Below are positions 11,609 through 22,142 of a stretch of 59,249 nucleotides of DNA, in pieces. The notes under the pieces are model-generated. The model had not been told where the DNA came from. It searched no databases and saw nothing but the letters and a program-made list of their open reading frames with translations. This DNA comes from Trichosphaerium sp. ATCC 40318 (taxonomy: Eukaryota > Discosea > Flabellinia > Trichosidae): positions 1 to 59,249 of the forward strand of contig JALMLS010000581.1 of NCBI GenBank assembly GCA_038496445.1, read 5' to 3'. Numbering within the stretch: position 1 is the first letter of the stretch; each line of letters starts with the position of its first letter. Position numbers and translations under genes: made by a program.

Positions 11609-12853
11609 ATGGCAGAATTACGGATAAAAGGTACTTATAATCTACCCGCGTAAATCTTAATCATCACAGTTGTACAAGCGTCAAACCTCCTGGGAGACAA
11701 GAAAATTGTAGTTGAGGTAAGCTAAACTAAATATTTTTTACCTTCGCTGAAATTACTTCTTTTCTACCAGGTAACCGTCATTACTGGGCGCTCTAAGGAT
11801 GATTTCAAGTTTATAAAGAAAAAAACGAAGTGTAGCAGTGGCATGACAACTTTTTTGACTTTGTCCAATGATTACTGATTATCTTCATCGCAGGCTCTAA
11901 TAGTCCAGTATGGGATGAACAATTTGTATTGTACGTACTTGCTATAAAAGGTAGTAATATTTCTAGCTTACGACATCTCTAGTGATGAATCTGCAGGTTT
12001 CAGCGGCGTCATTGTGCGATGTTTCGCGAAACGAAGGCGATTAAAGAAGGCAAAGCTGCTTGGACTTGTTACAATCAAAGTAAACAAGAAATTATTGCTA
12101 GAAGACAAAAACGGCATCGGACAGCAGGTATGCCACCCCTAGTGAAAACCAAAATCCGTAATTTCTCACTGAGACTCTCTTTTCAAGTGGTTCCCGCTTA
12201 CATTACGTGGAAAAAAGAAAAAACAAGAAGAGACGGAAGCAGGAGAAGTAATGTTAGATATTAACATGATAAGTAAGTCACTAGTGACCCAAAAAAGCTT
12301 GTAATTTTTTTCTTACTTTCTTTAAACAGCGCCTGATAGCAAGAGAGATAGCTCTCATGTCGCTTTAATAATTCCTGAATCGCAAAGCGATGAAGAGCCT
12401 GAAGAAGGCGAAGAAACAAATCATTTTACAGATCATCCTCTTCGAGTTTCCAAAAATTGGGCTAGGAAAGATGCTGTTTTAAAGAAATCAATGTTTGTTG
12501 TCGTTGAAGAAGACTCAAGCACTGAGACTGACGAGCCTACTTTAGATTCTTTAGAAAACACATCAAAATCAAGCAGCACACTTAGTGTGCGTAGTTCACC
12601 AAATACACTATCACCAAAAAGTACAACGAAGAAAAAAAGATTATCCATAAATCTGCGTGAAAACTTGAGTAAACAAAGTACACGCAAAACACAAAGTGCC
12701 ACAGCAGTAAATACTGCACAGACAAAAACAAATCCCTTAAAACATCCAAACAAACGTAATTCTAGCCCTCGTTCACCTATGTCGCCCACAGGTGGATCAA
12801 AGCGTAATTCTACACCATTGCGTATGGCTAGTAGAAATGTACGACCAATGTAG
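11609..12853 (+). CDS. C2-domain protein with Ser/Lys-rich tail
   Basis: ATG 11609 (MAELRIK) begins a single N-terminal C2 domain spread over six or seven exons: VVQASNLLGDKKIVVEV (strands 1-2), SNSPVWDEQFVLYVLAIKG (the NPxWxExF-like motif), then LLGLVTIKVNKKLLLEDKNG and QQWFPLTLRGKKKKQEE, the usual closing strands. C2 domains bind membranes or partners, often with calcium. The calcium-binding Asp positions look incomplete here, so calcium dependence is doubtful. After an acidic linker (SQSDEEPEEGEE) the last exon encodes about 120 residues rich in Ser, Thr, Lys and Pro with SP sites, probably disordered and phosphorylated. Donors: GTACTT, GTAAGC, GTAGCA, GTAGTA, GTATGC, GTAAGT. Stop TAG at 12851-12853 with AATAAA about 30 nt downstream. 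Confidence 0.8.
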
Positions 12854-12977
12854 ATAGTGCAATACCAAAACAAAGCAATAAAAAATGTACAATAGTTCAT
12901 CAAACTACGCCTGTTGTTCTCTTCAATGCAAGTTTCTTGGTACATGACATTCATGAGACATTAGTGTCTTCAAAGAA

Positions 12978-13908
12978 ATGCTTTTATCCACATTCCCAAA
13001 ATTGCCATTTGTTCAGTTAGGTTAATCAACAAACTGATCTGTTCATTTAGGTTAATCAACAAACTTATCAGTGAACTATTTTTACCAATCATTCGACAAT
13101 ATCAAAGGAGTTGTTTTTGACTTGTATACGTGAGTTAAAGTCGTTGCTGAATATTATAATTTTTTGTAACGCTTGTTAGTACTCTAATGGAAATTACAGA
13201 CCCTCACGGAGCGTATGCGCCGCTTTGGGAACATTTAAAATCCCTAGAACAGACACCAGCGCTTGAAGCTGCTACTAAAGCCATTGCGTACGCGTTGCGC
13301 GTTCTGTAGCGTACTAATCACCGTTTAGCCTTTCAATGCCTTTAAAAAACGCTTCAATAGAGGAAATATACAAAGAGCACATGAAAAAAGACATACCAGC
13401 AGACGTACTGAAGAAGATAAACGCGGCCGTTAAAAAAACAATTGCTACAGTGAAACCATATGAAGATGCCGTACGCACACTAAAAACGCTAAAAGAGTGT
13501 GGCTATAAAGTTGCCTTGATATCAAATGGTACGCATGTTTTTCCCACTTGTAGTTATCTGACTCTTTTTGTTTGAATAGTCTCAATGCCATTCAGAGATC
13601 CACCAAAGGATTTAGGCCTTTTACAACATTTTGACAGTGTCATTTTCTCAAGTGATATTGGTGTTCGCAAACCGGATCCAAAACTTCTAGTGGAGATGGC
13701 AAAAAATCTCGGTTTGGATGTAAAGAGCCTTGTAATGGTAGGTGATTCTATCAAGAGTGATATGGGCATCGCCAAAGCTGCTGGGTGTCGTGGTATTTGG
13801 ATGAATAGAGCAAAGAAAGAAGTACGGCCTGATAATAAGATTGAGTTCTATTGCCAGGTTGACTCTGGTGACGCGTTGGTAGCCTTGGCTAAGAAAGCTA
13901 AATTGTAA
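12978..13908 (+). CDS. HAD-superfamily hydrolase (haloacid dehalogenase type)
   Basis: All four HAD motifs are present once five exons are joined: motif I GVVFDLYTTL (nucleophile Asp), motif II VALISN (Ser), motif III RKPDP (Lys) and motif IV MVGDSIKSDMG (acidic pair). The DLY form of motif I, with Tyr rather than Asp two residues after the nucleophile, is typical of haloacid dehalogenase-like members rather than phosphatases. The start is ATG 12978 (MLLSTFPKLPFVQL), which could be a short organelle-targeting or cap extension. Intron 1 is 13021-13071, intron 2 is 13130-13179 (GTGAGT) and splits motif I, and introns 3 and 4 begin GTACGC. All joins keep frame. The substrate cannot be told from sequence. 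A 30-nt tandem duplication overlaps intron 1. Confidence 0.88.
13011..13070. repeat. 30-bp tandem duplication across an exon-intron boundary
   Basis: Two adjacent 30-nt units (13011-13040 and 13041-13070) differ at only a few positions, and each contains AGGTTAATCAACAAAC. The AG|GT of the first unit is the exon 1 - intron 1 junction of the HAD gene, so most of that 51-nt intron consists of the duplication. Confidence 0.85.
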
Positions 13909-14044
13909 ATAATCCACTGTAACAGATTTTATGTTGTTATTTCGAATACGGCTGTAAAAAATATTCGCAAAATAAAAGTCAACCGTGTTCTTCCAAATTC
14001 TCTGAGAGACAGTTTCTGTATGTAGCGATATTTCTCAGCGGTTG

Positions 14045-14846
14045 ATGGCAGAACCAAAGGGAGAACGTAGTAAGTGATGAGTTATGGTAAAAGCTAATAA
14101 ATGCTAGCCAACCCAACTAATATTGCGAGCGTTTTGCTCTGTGCGGCTTGTAGCAATGTTTTACTGCCTACTCGGCTTCTTAGCTGTACAAAAGCAGGAC
14201 CAATAATTATTTCTGGCACAGGGCCTTACCAGAAGAAGTTCTTGGGCAAAACAATTAATGAGATACCACACCCAAGAAAGAGCGAGCTGAAGCTTAAAAA
14301 ATTAGAGTGCGCGAAATGTAAAGCTATCGTTGGTACTGTTTCTAAGTATCCTTGTACGCGAACGCTTATTGTCCTATCTGCTTAGGAACTGTAAAAAGTT
14401 TTCGAGTCAAAAACCGCGTAACGCGGCCTCGTATTATGTTCGAACATACCGCAATTTCTTTCAGTATTAATGGCGATATCAAGTCTTCTAAAGAATTTAT
14501 TCATCTCACAAAAACGAACCGTTCTCAACCAAGGAAAAAACAAACTAAACAACAGTATGTACACGTGCCTTACATTCCCAAAAGAATGAGGCAAGAGACA
14601 TCTAAAAATCAACAGACACCTGCTTCAAAGGCTATGAAGTATGTACCAAAAGGTAAATCTACGCCTGAAAAAGAGCCTGTGAAGCGAGTGGAGTATGTAC
14701 CCAAGAGGCGACGAGAGAACGAAACCGGACCTATAAGGCGAGTGAATAATTCACGAGAAAGTAGGTCGCAGAATAAACGCGTGAACAGAGACAGGAATTC
14801 TAAATCTAACAAAGGAGACCCATCCAAAACTAATTCTAAAATGTAA
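14045..14846 (+). CDS. Zinc-binding protein with YVPK repeats and basic tail
   Basis: ATG 14045 (MAEPKGER), then an intron (donor GTAAGT) and an exon with a CxxC pair, LLCAACSNVLLP, and about 50 residues later a second pair, LECAKCKAIVG. An intron with donor GTACTG joins in frame to TVKSFRVKNRVTRPRIMFEH. Two CxxC pairs on beta hairpins about 60 residues apart are the layout of the Yippee/Mis18/RLR C-terminal-type beta-tent fold, which binds RNA or protein ends; this assignment is tentative. The C-terminal 120 residues are strongly basic and carry three related repeats, PYIPKRMRQE, KYVPKGKSTP and EYVPKRRREN, followed by an Arg/Asn/Ser-rich stretch, suggesting nucleic-acid binding. It ends 62 nt before the start of the ZNFX1-type helicase on the same strand. 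Confidence 0.7.
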
Positions 14847-14908
14847 GATTCTATACAAACAATAAGCTTTGATTATAGTGTCTTGTTCTCTCAATTGTCC
14901 TTAAAATA

Positions 14909-17900
14909 ATGAGTATTAGAGCGTATGAATCAAAGCAAGATACCAGAGGCAGATATGATAGATCAAATCGAGACAGAGGCGGCCAAAATAGAAGAGAAAA
15001 ACAGTTCACTTTCTACAATGAAACTCAAATGGTGAAGTTCTTGAAAACGCGAGAAGCTTACGAAAGGGATACAATAGTAGATGTATTACTTGGGAAGGAT
15101 AAATCAGGATTTAAACAAATACTTGATAGCGCTAAGGATCTCTCAACAATAGCTGCTATCATAGACTTCCTTCTTTCAAATTCTCTGCAAAACACTATGA
15201 AGCAATACAAGATAGAGCAATTATTTCGTGTTATACTTACTACTAGATTCGTATCACGTTTAGGGATGTACATACGTGTTGTACGTGTGTAGAAAGTTGT
15301 ACAAAGTTCTAACTTGCTACAGGGATGCAAGACCAAGGAAGAATTAGAAAAGGTTGTTAAACTTATGCAGTTGTGTCTTGACAGTGCACCCAATGATGTC
15401 AACGGTACTACCCAGATTTTTGAAAACAAGCTAAGAATGTATTCCTAGTACTACCTTTGTCTGATATATCCCGTCGTCTTGTTCAGATTGAAGGTGCAAA
15501 AGAACTCCTTGATGCTAAAGTGAATACTCTCTTTGAGATGAGGGATCAATTGGAAGAGATACAAGCAAGAGTGAGTATACAACCTGCAGTAGAGTCATGT
15601 GTATCAATTATCTTTTAGGGAGCAACTACTACTGATATAAACGAGAGTATTCTTGAGAGCAATGACTATCGTAAAGTGCCCACTTTGCCAACACGTTCTG
15701 ATTTGGCATGTGGATATCGTGATAAACTCTTACGACCAAACAAACCTGATGAACCTTGGGAACATCTTCGGATTTACCTCGATACTCACTTCAGACTTAT
15801 ACGAGAGGATTTCCTTCAAGTACAAAAACAATCTCTACAAGTATGTAATCCTAGTTTTAGCCAATGAGAGATGGCGTACAAAGTACTCTCAACGATGATG
15901 CTTCAACAAAGGATATTGCTGTGTATACAAATGTTCGTGTGAAGAGAATAGAAGGCGATAGGTATTGCTTTTTGTGTCAACCGTTTTTTCTTATCTAATG
16001 TTGTATTAGGACGGAGCTTATTTTGAAAGTGCACTTCACTCCTTACTCTCAAAATGTTCGTTGGCAGTTCTCGGATTTACTGATCTTTGGATCCTTGCTG
16101 TGCTTAATCCCGGAGAAAGACTTTCAAAATACAGATTTTGATAACATTGTATTTGCAACAGTTTCATCGCGCAGGTTAGAACTTTTTTGTTAGCATTCAC
16201 TAACAAATCACGTGTTTTATTTAGAGATATACGTAGTCTTAGAAACGGTTATGTTGGCATTAAACTTGCTTGTGTTAATGACTTTGCTGCTATGGACTTA
16301 TCCACTTCTTATATTATGCTTGAGAGTTCGTGCTACTGGGGTGCTGTACAGCCTGTTCTTGAATCTATGAAAACAATCAATATTGACGGTACATACATTT
16401 GTTACTTTTCTTTGTTTCATAACAATCTTTGTAGACTTTCCTTTCAAATCAGAACTTCTGGAGGGTGTAATGAAAAATGGCCCACCACCGTACCTACATG
16501 GAGTTTCTACAGATATTTCTACAATGTATCATAATCTAAGCGATGTAATGAATACGTGTACATTTCCTGTGATCGGTACCTGATGTTCATCGAAATACGT
16601 CAACTTACTGTTGTTCGTAGGAAAAGGGTCTTGGCCTGAGACTGAAGAACTTCGTTGTATCCTTGATCCATCTCAGATAAATGCAGTAAAACACACATTT
16701 AATAGCAAGCTAGCTCTTATTCAAGGGCCTCCAGGTAAGCATTGAGTTATTTTGAAAGACGTTAATGTCTTGTGTAGGAACTGGAAAGACGTTTGTTGGT
16801 GTTAGAATAACCAAAATTATTAATGATATACTGGAAACGAAGAGGAAGACGGAACAAAGAGAGCCTCCAATACTTGTTATTTGTTATACTAATCATGCTT
16901 TGGATCGTAAGAAGTTCAACATCATTTGTAATTTGTAGTTTTCTTATTGATTCTCGTTTATGTAGAGTTTTTGGAGAACTTGCTCGATGACATACCAAAA
17001 CTAGTCCGCTTTGGGTCAAGAATGAAAAGCGAGAATCCTCAATTAGCAAGTAGGAAAATCAAAGAACTAATGCCAAGATCAGCATACGGCGCAACTGGAT
17101 TCGAAATACGAAAGACAACAAAGCACCTATACACTTGTGTATGCCGCTTTTCTATTTCAATATTGTGTGCTCATATTTAGTAGGTTGAGGACGCAGTACA
17201 GAGGTGGAAAACTATATGGTACCCACGGTTTGAAGAGATGCTACCTGGAAATTTACAGAGGCAACTTGAAACAATTCCAAGGGTAAGAAATTCTGAGCAT
17301 GTGGGCATTATCAACCTAAAAAAAATACAAGGGAGTAAAAAAAGTAGAGTTCGCTAGAGGCTGGAACGTATGGAGTGAGGGAGTGGAAAAAGTTGTTGCT
17401 GAAGAACAACGAAGAGAAGCCAAAGAGGCACAAAAAGCCAAGAAGCAAGGTTAGAACGATTATAGTAATATTGTTGTTGGCTAATTGTTTCTTGACAGCG
17501 AACAGATTTGCTGTGCTTGCAAACAAATCACCAAAGGAGTCTGAAAAAACTGAACAGCCAAAACCTGAATATTCTGATGAAGATGAAGACGCCTTGTATA
17601 TGAGGCAGCAAAAGGTAAGAATGACCTCAAGGTACATATTAACGAGTTTCAGTATATTCAGCACGCCGGAGCAGACGAAGCAGGTTGGCAAACTGTTGGC
17701 CCAAAAGTTAAAACAAAAAAACAATACAAAGTATCGGAACCTCAAACCTCACCTCCTCCAGCCACAACTCCAGTATCTAGACTGATTCAAGAGCAAAATA
17801 GTGAGTATGAAAAGTCTCTTCTAGCTGATCAACAAAAAGAAAAAGAAAAACAAGAACAAAAAAAGAAACTAGAAGCTGAAGCAGAGGTAGATGTATAAAG

Positions 17901-20900
17901 AAAACAAAGCAAACTAATTGTTTTTTAAAGGCAATAAAAAAGTCGGAGCAAACATTAGCAGATATGAACAAACAGTCAGTTGCAGAAAGAAGACGTATAA
18001 TGGCAACAATGTACAGTAAAATTCAATCAAATAAGTCACAAGCGAGTGAATCAACCACAACAGAAATTACTGTAGAAAAGCAAGAACAACAAGAACCAAA
18101 AACCAACCAAGTTGTAACTCCACATGTGAGTGTCTCTTCTTTTATTTATACTAACGACTATAGGTTGGAGTAGAGGTTCTTGATGGTGAGGGATCGGCAG
18201 AAGAAGAAGAGGTTGATGATGACGAATCAGAAGATGAAGAAGTAGATAGACTTCAAGAAGGCCGTATAGTTGAAGACTTTTACGACATTGAAATAACCAA
18301 CGAAATGCTACAAGATGTCGAACTTGACGATGAACATAAACAGCATGATAAATACTATTCATTTTATAACCACATACCTTACTTACCAGAAGATCTACAA
18401 AAGACAATGGCTAGATTACGTTCTCTAAAAGACAAGTCTATTTGGAGCGTACCACTCTCTCAGCGAGTTCAAATCGTGGAGGACTTGAAAAGGTGATAGT
18501 TTATGATTTAGTTTTTAATTTGATTTTCTTATTTTTTTCCAAAGATGTTGGACAAAGTACATTCAAGGAAGAGTTACGACTGCCGTCGATGAACATAAAC
18601 GATATCAAGATAGAATGAAACAGCTCAGGAATGAAACCAAATTAAGGTTATTACAAAAAGTACCTTTGGTTGGCATGACATCAACAGCCGCAGCAATGAA
18701 TCAAGAATTGCTAAAGAAATTAAAACCTAAAGTTATCATAATTGAAGAAGCAGCTGAGTTACTTGAAGGTCAGATACTCGCTTGTCTTACGCCGCATACA
18801 GAACACCTGATTCTCATAGGCGGTACGTATAGTATCACAGCTCAACCTTGAAACCCTCATTTGTTTTTCAGATCATCAACAATTACGCCCAAAGGTCAAT
18901 AATTACAACCTTCAAATGAACATTGTTAGAGGTATTTTGCTTTCAATTTTTAATTTAACAAACTTACGGGTTCACAAAGGTATTTCTGAAAATATATACT
19001 GGATAGACCATGATCATTTCCAAGACGGCGGCAACAGAAAGGTATGAGAATAATTTAAGAAATCTTGTGGTAACCGATAACCTGGCAGGTTCATAAAAAT
19101 AGATATGAGGCAAAGTACATGGCAAAGCTTACAGACTATTTACTCAAACAAAACTACACACACGATCAGATAACTGTATTGACAGCATATAAGGGTCAAA
19201 AATGGCTCATTAAAGAAGAAATGCAAAAAGTTGTTAAATCAACACTTCCACGCATTGTAACTGGTAATTCAATGTCCTTAAAGTACCTCACCCTGACTTA
19301 ATCTAATCTTCTTGTAGTTGACGACTATCAAGGCGAAGAGAACCTAATAATCTTACTGTCGCTGGTGCGATGTAACAAAGGAAAGTACATTGGGTTTTTG
19401 AAAATGGAAAACAGAGCCATTGTTGCTCTTTCACGTGCAAAGCATGGGCTTTATGTTATCGGTAGCAGCAAAACTCTTGAAAGAGATAAAATGTGGAGGC
19501 ACGTGGAGATAAACAAAGATTGAGAGCTTTTATTGACGTCTAAGTAGGTCAGTGATTTCTAAATTCAGAGATATGAACTGTATAAGTAAGGAACTTACTA
19601 TTGAATGCCAAAATCATCGAGGAACTTTTGCAAAGATAAAAGAACTATCAGATTGGGATGAAAAAGCACCTCAAGGAGGTAATATACATACCATAAAATA
19701 GTATTTGACTCAATTTAACCTATAGGATGTACTTTACACTGTAAAGAGCAATTAGAGGTACACAGTTTTTCATTTCAATAGACAAATTAACTTTAAATTA
19801 GTGTGGTCATGGCTGTCCTTACCCTTGCCATAACTTTCCTCATGATAGTACGTATTGCACAACATTTTTTGAAAACTAATACTTTATTCTTAACAGAGAT
19901 CAAATGCTTCAAACCTTGTGAGCGTAAGCTAGACTGTGGCCATAAGTGCACTCGAACGTGCTACCAGGAATGTGAACCTTGTATGACAATGGTTCAAAGA
20001 ACCCTACCATGCGGTCATACGAAGAGACTTGCCTGTCATAGAGATTATACAGCCATGAAGTGTACCGTGAAAATTAAAGAGGTACAAAAGTGTATTAACA
20101 TTTGTCTAACTCAAGAAGCTGTTGGCCTGTGGACATGAGAGTACAAGGAGATGCTGTGATACTCCGAAGTGTCAGATATACTTATCAACAACGCTATCTT
20201 GCAAGCACACCATCAGGTGCTTCCTTGTAAACACAACTGCCAACACCCATGGTGCGTTTTCTGACTACTATCGCCGTCACTAACTAAACGTGTGATAGTA
20301 TTTCATGTACTTCTGAACACGACATGGACTCTTGTACAATCCAAAAACGAACGAACATGCCTTGTGGTCATTCTATGCTGGTTAAATGTGGAGACCATCC
20401 ATGGTCACTACCATGCACAAAGAAATGTCGTAACTACTGCACCCACTCTAGATGTCGTAAAACTTGCGGGCACGTTGATAGAAAACAACAAAAACAAGCA
20501 GTGCGAACGTGACTAACTTTATGTAAAGCGAGGCATGCTTGCCATGTGTTGAACGATGTCCATGGAGGTGCCCTCATTATAAATGCACTAAAAAATGCCA
20601 CGAGATATGCGACAGGCCACCTTGTCATCGAAGGTGTACGAAAAAACTGCCTTGCTTTCACAGGGTAAATACTTGAAGTGTTTTTTACAATACCATGTTC
20701 ATCTTTTGTAATAGTGTCGAGGCCTTTGTGGCGAAGAGTGCCCACCATGTCCTAAGAAGGAGTGTGGCGGAAATAAAATAATGTTCACTTCTCAGGATTT
20801 TATGGAAGAACCTCTATCAGATATTGAGCCAGGTAGACTCCTTTATGTGGTTCCTGAATGTAATCATCTTTTCGACGTTGGAGCGTTTGATAGATAGTAC

Positions 20901-21520
20901 GAATATTTTATAGAGTATTCGATGTAATTGTGATTAGCATGCTTGATGAAAAGGTACAATCTAACAAGGGACATGTTTCCTTTAAAGCAAAGAGTTGTCC
21001 AAAATGTAGCAACGAGATAAGATATAGCTTCAGGTACCATACAACTGCTGTTATTTTGACAATCTAATTTGCAAAGGTATGGAAATGTTATCAAGAAGAG
21101 GAAGAATCTTTTGCTGAAGTTAAAGAAAAAGTACATCGCTGAAGCAAAGGAGTTTGAACGTAAGAGAGAAGAAGCAAGAAGGAAAAAGAACTTAGAATTG
21201 GCGAAGGAAATACTTGCTATAGTGAGAAAAGCTGAAAAGCTCTACATGAACAGAACGTAAGTTCAGAAGAAGCAGTTTCTTTTCATTAATATTACACTAG
21301 ATACGTTTGTCCTAACGGTCACCCTTACTTTATTGCGGACTGTGGAGGCGCAATGGAAGAATCAAAATGCCCAGATTGTGGAGCTAAAGTTGGTGGAACA
21401 AGTCATAGGCTGGTATCAGGAAACCGGTAAGCATAACATTGCAATTGTGCACAATAAACTAAGCAGGAATATAGTGCAGCAACGGAGTTTGGCTCACCAG
21501 GTCCTGCATGGCCACAATAG
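14909..21520 (+). CDS. ZNFX1: ZNFX1-type SF1 RNA helicase with NFX1 and RZ zinc fingers
   Basis: Large gene of twenty or more exons. After a basic N-terminus comes a ZNFX1-like region with the hallmark YLDTHFRLIREDF. Superfamily-1 motifs follow: Walker A GPPGTGKT, split by the intron 16735-16777, then VICYTNHALD, Walker B as IIEEAAELLE (about 18740), LIGDHQQLRP, ITVLTAYKGQ, VDDYQGEENLIILLS and ENRAIVALSRAKHGLYVIG. A long acidic/charged insert lies between the Walker motifs (about 17300-18500). The C-terminus has NFX1-type fingers (CERKLDCGHKCTRTC, LPCGHTKRLACH, KCTKKCHEICDRPPCHRRC) and ends with an RZ finger, YVCPNGHPYFIADCGGAMEE then SKCPDCGAKVGG. In animals ZNFX1 supports small-RNA inheritance and antiviral sensing of double-stranded RNA. 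ATG 14909; stop TAG 21518-21520 after PAWPQ. Confidence 0.93.
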
Positions 21521-22142
21521 AGCGTTATTGCGCTATATTAACAAACGCTACGACTGAAGAAAAATCAGAAAGTATTGGGGTTTCACTTGAGAGTGTCACT
21601 TGTGCGCAGGAAAGCACGCTTGTGTAAAGTTCAAACTTGGCTGTAAAATAAACAAACTTTTCCTTTTTTCTTTTTTTGTCACTTATAAGAACAATATTGC
21701 TTTACGTATTACAAGTGATACGTTACCTCTATAAAAGGGTGCTATTAATTCCCCACTTTTCTCCTACTCGTTAATCGTTTTTTTTTATCAATTTTAAAAT
21801 GCATCTTGCATTTTAGAGCCAATCGTGGCTCACTGTTGAAAACCTATTTTAATCGTTAACACTGGCACATCATACCGATTTAGAGAGGTTTGAAGGTTTT
21901 TGTAGAGATAAGTAAAAAATGACACATTTCAAAACCGCATTGACAGTTTTCTCCAGTGACAGTCTTAGAAGATAAATAGTACTGTATATGATACATATAA
22001 TTATATTCCATAACCCCAAGAACAATTTATTAACAGAACTGCACGAGATTGCTTGCAAGTTGCAAAAATGTTCAGAAAACAAAAAAAATCAAATCAGAAA
22101 AAGACAAACGACGTTTGCACCACCTAACCAAAACGTTATAAA
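21521..22142. other. Intergenic, about 620 nt, no gene seen
   Basis: Between the helicase stop and the alpha-2-macroglobulin-like gene. It contains pyrimidine-rich tracts and the twin hairpin listed separately. A 71-codon frame at 21988-22203 overlaps the next gene's start in another frame and is judged a shadow. Confidence 0.4.
21795..21831. other. Twin perfect stem-loops
   Basis: Two adjacent perfect inverted repeats: an 8-bp stem with a 5-nt loop (TAAAATGC ... GCATTTTA, 21795-21815), then a 6-bp stem GAGCCA/TGGCTC with a 4-nt loop (21816-21831). They lie about 275 nt after the helicase stop and follow a T-rich run. Could be a 3'-UTR structure, a small RNA or chance. The second hairpin has the 6-bp stem and 4-nt loop size of a histone 3' stem-loop but not its sequence. 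Confidence 0.35.

Noticed and set aside
12433-12954. 173-codon minus-strand ORF opposite the C2-domain gene
   Set aside because: It is the antisense shadow of the Ser/Thr-rich last exon; the plus strand has clear splicing and the C2 motifs.
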